The translations under genes were made by a program, and so were the position numbers. Source: Seiridium cupressi (taxonomy: Eukaryota; Ascomycota; Sordariomycetes; Amphisphaeriales; Sporocadaceae). From it: 64,000 bases of DNA. Of the stretch, positions 59,182 through 64,000 are shown one piece after another. The notes below the pieces were generated by a model that searched no databases, was not told where the DNA came from, and was given only the letters and a program-made list of their open reading frames with translations. The stretch lies in contig JARVKI010000129.1 in the NCBI GenBank assembly GCA_036674765.1, forward strand, positions 34,245 through 98,244, written 5' to 3'. Within the stretch, counting starts at the first letter, position 1. Every line of letters starts with the position of its first letter.

Positions 59182-62140
59182 ATGGCGACTGGCACCATAC
59201 CAAGGCCATCGCGCCCTTCGATCGGGCCACCAACCTCCGCCCTGCCAGCTCTACCGGTTGCGAAGACGCGAAAGAGTACGAGCGGCGCCGCGAGCCCTAG
59301 CAAGTCATTAACTGCGCCGAACACGCCGAGAAGTGGACTTCGCGCGCCTTCTACGACACATTTACCACCGCCAACACCGGCGCCCACCACAGCTTTACCT
59401 ACTCCAAGAGGCCTTGCCACTCCTAGTGGGAAAACTCTCCGCAAGTCGGTCAGCATAAATTCTTTCCCTCAGCCACCAAAAGGTGATTCCAGAGTCGCCA
59501 GCCTGCCTCCGAGTCCTCTATCGGGCGGGCTATCAGGATCGATTTCGATCCGTAAATCGCGTACGCCTACAGGAACGCCCCGGATCGGCACATTATCTCA
59601 CGGCGCACCAAGTCTTCTCAATGGCGGAGCCGACAAGGCCATACTCAGCGCAGCAAATGTGAGGAATTCCGACGGGCTGATAAGCATCGCTTCTCCGCCT
59701 CAAAGCAGGAGTTCCTCCGCCCAGGATTCTTATTCGACGTCTGCCACTACGTATGATGACCCTGCAGCGGAAGCAAATACTACGTCTCTCAGCGAGAAGC
59801 GGATATCGAGACAGACAGACGGCAAAGGCAACGTCATCGTGAGTGTAAGAGTCCGACCGGATGCGGGGTCTCATGATCATGGCCGTGTTGAAGGCGAATG
59901 GCTGGTTGATGGGAGAAGGTCTTTAGTTTCATACAAGGGTAAAGAAGGAGGCGATTACTTCTATGGTAAGTTGGACTCATACGACCCAAGAGCCATGGTT
60001 TCTAACCCAAACTCCAGATAATGTCTTTGCGACGCATGATGACAACAGTAGGGTTTACGACCACACCGCTAAGCGCTTAGTTCGCAGAGTAATGGAAGGC
60101 TACCACGGCACTGTGTTCGCCTATGGTATGACTGGTACAGGAAAGACGTTTTCGATGCAGGGCACAGCATCTTCGCCCGGTGTAATACCACTCGCCATCA
60201 CTGATATTTTTTCTTACATTCGTGAGACGCCGTCAAGGGAGTTCTTGCTACGAGTAAGCTACTTGGAAATTTATAACGAGAAAATACACGACCTATTAAG
60301 CATGCCTACCGGTGCTGGAGCGGGAGCTGGGTCCCAGGACGAAATCAAGCTGCGGGAAGACAGCAAGCGAGGCGTCTATGCCAGCCCGCTGAAGGAGGAG
60401 ATTGTCCAAAGCCCAACCCAATTGCTTCGGGTGATTGCTCGAGGTGATCAAGCGCGCAGAACAGCAAGCACACAGTTCAATGCTCGAAGCTCTCGCAGTC
60501 ATGCCGTGGTCCAAATCGTGGTAGAAAGCAGAGAACGCTTACCCGGCAACTCGACCGAGAACAAACGATCGGGCCTGGTCCCTGGTGGAGTTCGCGTATC
60601 GACATTGAGTCTGATCGATCTGGCTGGCTCTGAGAAGGCCGCCGAGTCGAAAGAACGCCGGCAGGAAGGATCCCACATCAACAAGAGTTTATTAACCCTG
60701 GGCACCGTTATCTCGAAGCTATCTGACGCCAAGGACAAAGATGCAAAGCACTTACCTTACAGAGACAGCAAATTGACTAGGCTACTTCAGGGAGCGCTCT
60801 CTGGAAATTCTCTGGTCAGTATCCTCTGCACTATCCAGATTGGAGCAGCAGGGAGCTCTGCGTCAGCAAACAGTCATACCCTCGAGACATTAAATACGTT
60901 GAAATTTGCTTCTCGTGCAAAGAACAACATCGTCAGTCACGCCAAGCGAGCGGAAGAGGCACTCGGTGCCGGTGGCGATGGTGGTGCTAGAGTCCTACTG
61001 GAACGGTATCGAATGGAAATTGTAGACCTGAGGCGCCAACTCGAAACGCAAGCTAAAAACAACACTTCTTCGCCTAAGGAAGAGGAAAAGGTCAAGGACG
61101 AAGAGGAGGAGCGGGCACGCGAAAAAGAGGCCGAAGCTCGACACGAAGAGCAGATGCTGGAAATGCAGCTTGCCCGCACCGCTCTCAAGGAGCGGATCGA
61201 CCACTTGAACAAGCTCATCCTCAGCTCGAAATCCATCGGAGTGAATACCAGTGGCACTTACAGCTCGCTAGGGATGCATGCCCGCTTTTCTCAGATATCT
61301 CTGGCACCTTCCAACAGAACGTCGATTGCGGCTTCGACGGGCGGGCGGTCGCAAATGGAACGCACTGCTTCCATGACATCCTCCTCTTCCACCATTGGCC
61401 GACGATCAAACACGCAAAGGCATTCTAGCAGCACAGAACCTATCGCGGCCGAGGATGAAGACAGTGTTGGCGAGTATGGCGATGGCGTTGCCTCATTGGC
61501 GGCCCAGAATCAAGCTTTGCAAACTGACCTTGCTGACAAGAATCGATACATTGCCACTCTGGAAAAGCGACTCTTGCAAGCAAGGAGAGCAAGCTCGTCG
61601 AGGACGTCGGTCGGATTTGCCGTGCCCAACAAGGGGATCATGGTTGGGGAGGACCACAGCGTTTCGACGGCATTGAGGGAGAAAGACGCTGAGATTGCCG
61701 AGTTAAGGGCAAAACTCGAGGATAAGGACCGTATGGTAGCAGCTCTTCGTAGTGCTGCGCGCTCGAGGGACGCGGCAGAAGGACTTGACAACACGAAGAC
61801 TGAAGGTCGCGAGGCACGGTCTTCGCTACTGTACGAGCACGCAGCAAGCCCGCCGCCATTGGGAGCTCTGCCTGACCCACCCAGCATCCGTCGTAAGAGC
61901 ACGTCACCCGGCCCCGACCGGAAAGCAAAGAAGACTGTCGATGAGATGTCTCGGATACTTGATGAGATGATACAGGAGAAGGTCGATAGTGGCCATGTTG
62001 TCAGAGGTGTCCGTGGTAGCGTCCGCCTCGCGTCAGAACCACGCAAGCCTGACGCGCTCGCACAACCTCCCACTAATGTTGAGGCATTGAGAGAGAGCCC
62101 CATAATGCAGGAATCGAACCCCGTCGTTTCAGAAGCGTAG
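59182..62140 (+). CDS. KIP2: Kinesin-7 (Kip2-type) motor protein (968 aa)
   Basis: Two exons, 59182-59965 and 60018-62140, joined across a 52-nt intron with matching phase. The N-terminal 225 residues are Ser/Thr/Pro-rich and basic with many SP/TP sites. The motor domain follows: VIVSVRVRPD, the P-loop GMTGTGKT (298-305), YLEIYNEKIHDLL, switch I NARSSRSH (416-423), switch II DLAGSE (462-467) and HLPYRDSKLTRLLQ (506-519), ending at LNTLKFASRAKNI-like sequence. After the motor come coiled-coil segments (VLLERYRMEIVDLRRQLE, KEEEKVKDEEEERAREK) and a Ser-rich tail. Kip2 kinesins walk to microtubule plus ends and promote growth and nuclear/dynein positioning. The disordered basic N-terminus, a regulated microtubule-binding extension in yeast Kip2, supports this over CENP-E. 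A motor insert (SMPTGAGAGAGSQ) replaces the usual short loop. Confidence 0.92.
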
Positions 62141-63924
62141 AGTTACTATGCTCTGGGGGGATGCTTCCTCTTTGCTATGAAGAAAGGCTTGCCATCATAG
62201 GCGGTGGTCTTGGGTTGGCGTTTTCGGTTGATTGCTATTGCTTCGTGTTTGTCTTATACCCTATTACATTTCATTGTTTGCTGCGGCGAGGGGTTGTGGA
62301 GCACGAACGCCTTGACGAAGGGAAGAAATTGATGGGTCATTTAATTGCGTTTCTCCATCGGTCGCGTCGACCGGCTGATGGGCGGGTTTGCGCTGCGTTA
62401 CGACCATATTTTTATGTTGCGCAGAGCAAGGTGGCATAACGTTTTTGTGACCAGCCTGGGCAAAAGGGGAGCGTACAACTTCTCGTAGGCGGGAGAGGCG
62501 AGCCATGTTTGTATATTATCTGACTACCTAGAGATGAGCAGCTGACGGATGCTCTCCGGAAAGTCTCGGAGGATACGAGACGGATATAATCTAATATCCA
62601 TGCCAGCCTTCAAGATCCTTCCAAGAGTCATCCAACAATTCGTCATTTGTGCCGCATAGTCAAAACTTCTCACAACTAATGGTGCTGCTGCTTCCTGCGG
62701 GAATGTGCATGCATTGCAATGCGAGTTCAGATGTTGGAACTAAGCGATTGGTAGTACTTGACCCCAAACTGCTGCGTTGCAACTGGAACATGGTGAATGG
62801 ATTCAGGATTTCTCAAAGGATTGCTCTGCGCGCACCCGTTTCTCTTTTGACCTTCCCTGTGCGTGTCGCACTACTGAACGAGATGCTCTATTCCAGGACA
62901 AATGGGGCTGGCAAAGAGGATGCACTACTCGCCCCCAAGAATATAGTTTGCGTCCGCTTGAGGGGCCGGTGCAAATGTCAAATTGCCATGACTGCAGGAA
63001 CAAAAGTCTGTGGAGGCGACCGTCGATGCAGCTTAAGGTTGATGGGGCGGATCCCAAACTACAGTTTGTGATGAGAAGAAAACATCATACTCTGGCAGCC
63101 CCCACTCGAAGAGAATACTCAGGTTATCACACTCGTGCTCGATCCGCAGGTACATTGATCTTTATACAACAAATTTGCGTGGCATTCGGTGTACGTGATA
63201 GCCGGGCGCAGGGAAGTGATGATAATATTATCGCTGCTCCTGCTGCCGCTCCCTGATGACGGAGTACTTGCCATAGCAACGTAATCTCCCGGAAGCTGTT
63301 TTCTTTGCAGCCGTATGGAAGTGCTTTCCCTGGAGTTGAGTTCTAGATATCGTTCACGTAAGCAAGCTTCTACTGTAATGTTGGCTCATCCGTGCCCTTC
63401 GGCTATACGGCGTCGCCCGGCGGCGTTGCAAACACGGTACGAGAGAATTGTCTATGCACACATACATACACACATCTGACATGTAGCTGGTAGGATCAAC
63501 CCAGCACTGCACTAAACTAGGTTAGTTGCTACTGTTCGACCAATAACTGCCGACTGCCGAGCGTGGATTTCGTGTTTTGGACCTACCTACAAGGTAGGAG
63601 GGAAATCGTTGCTTCTACATATTCGGCGACCCCAACGACCAACAGGATCACAAGTCGGCACGATTCCTTCGGTGGTGGCTCGGCAGCCACATGTTCCATG
63701 TTTCATACCCGCCCATCAAGCCGTTTGTATAAAGCGACAACTCACGTGCTGACACTGATCAGCAATGCCGTGCCCCCACAACGTTCACCATCGAGGACCG
63801 CGACCCGGAGGAGTGAGTGTGTATATCTATGTTCAGTGAGGGCGGTCCCCGGTCCCCAGTCCCAGTCCCCTAGGCCATCTTGGCTCAGCACGATATGTGC
63901 ATATATGCAGGTTCGTCAGCCCAG

Positions 63925-63992
<68 letters not shown>

Positions 63993-64000
63993 CGGGGGGG
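62141..64000. other. Terminal intergenic region ending in a G run
   Basis: 3' side of the kinesin gene, no supported gene. A 140-codon plus frame (62649-63071) and an overlapping 159-codon frame have no domain. A perfect 7-bp inverted repeat (CCTACCT-ACA-AGGTAGG) lies at 63582-63598. The last 75 bases are almost pure G. Confidence 0.55.
63926..64000. repeat. G homopolymer, 67 bases plus a C and seven G, to the end of the window
   Basis: Uninterrupted G from 63926 to 63992, C at 63993, then G to 64000. It may continue past the window. Far longer than the other G/C runs here and likely to be an assembly or sequencing artefact at a contig edge. Confidence 0.9.

Noticed and set aside
62649..63256. 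Overlapping 140- and 159-codon plus frames downstream of the kinesin
   Set aside because: No domain, no introns that improve them; likely chance frames.
1..64000. CRISPR array, transposon with terminal repeats, or secondary-metabolite gene cluster
   Set aside because: Looked for across the window; no regularly spaced repeats, no transposase or reverse transcriptase signature, and no polyketide or peptide synthase domains were seen.

Overview
The window is nuclear DNA of a filamentous ascomycete (Pezizomycotina, probably Sordariomycetes). Evidence: short phase-consistent GT..AG introns (mostly 50-165 nt), pyrimidine-rich leaders, and a housekeeping gene set typical of this group (valyl-tRNA synthetase, Mep-type ammonium permease, endopolyphosphatase, CRT10, STK19, Kip2-type kinesin). 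I cannot name the genus. Exon joins were worked out by hand from frame continuity and splice signals.

Layout. 0-3 kb: the 3' part of an Smr/DUF1771 gene with a PAM2-like motif, then a DUF7587-like gene whose frame is cut by one TAG but stays open for 60 more codons. 3-13 kb: a small Cys-rich ORF, a GPI-type Ser/Thr-rich wall protein (minus), a coiled-coil orphan (minus) and a small secreted protein (minus), separated by long non-coding stretches. 13-18 kb: no gene seen. 18-25 kb: a five-exon TauD-like oxygenase (minus) and an eight-exon zinc-cluster regulator with a poly-Gln tract (minus). 25-30.5 kb: a gene desert holding one decayed coding segment. 30.5-36.5 kb: an intronless kinase-like gene and a four-exon CRT10 gene (both plus). 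40-50.6 kb: an ammonium permease (plus) converging on valyl-tRNA synthetase (minus), followed by a vacuolar endopolyphosphatase (minus). 52-64 kb: a histidine-phosphatase gene (minus) with a doubtful splice site, STK19 (plus) and a kinesin-7 (plus). The window ends in a G run of more than 65 bases.

The genes do not form an obvious pathway, operon-like cluster or secondary-metabolite cluster. The right half (33-62 kb) looks like conserved core genome. The left half (3-30 kb) is gene-poor and holds secreted, orphan and decayed genes, so it looks like faster-evolving accessory territory. I did not find a clear undescribed multi-gene system. The observations most worth following are the interrupted DUF7587/ART-like gene, the two core genes whose conserved protein cannot be restored with canonical splicing (valyl-tRNA synthetase and the phosphatase), and the broken gene near 29 kb.
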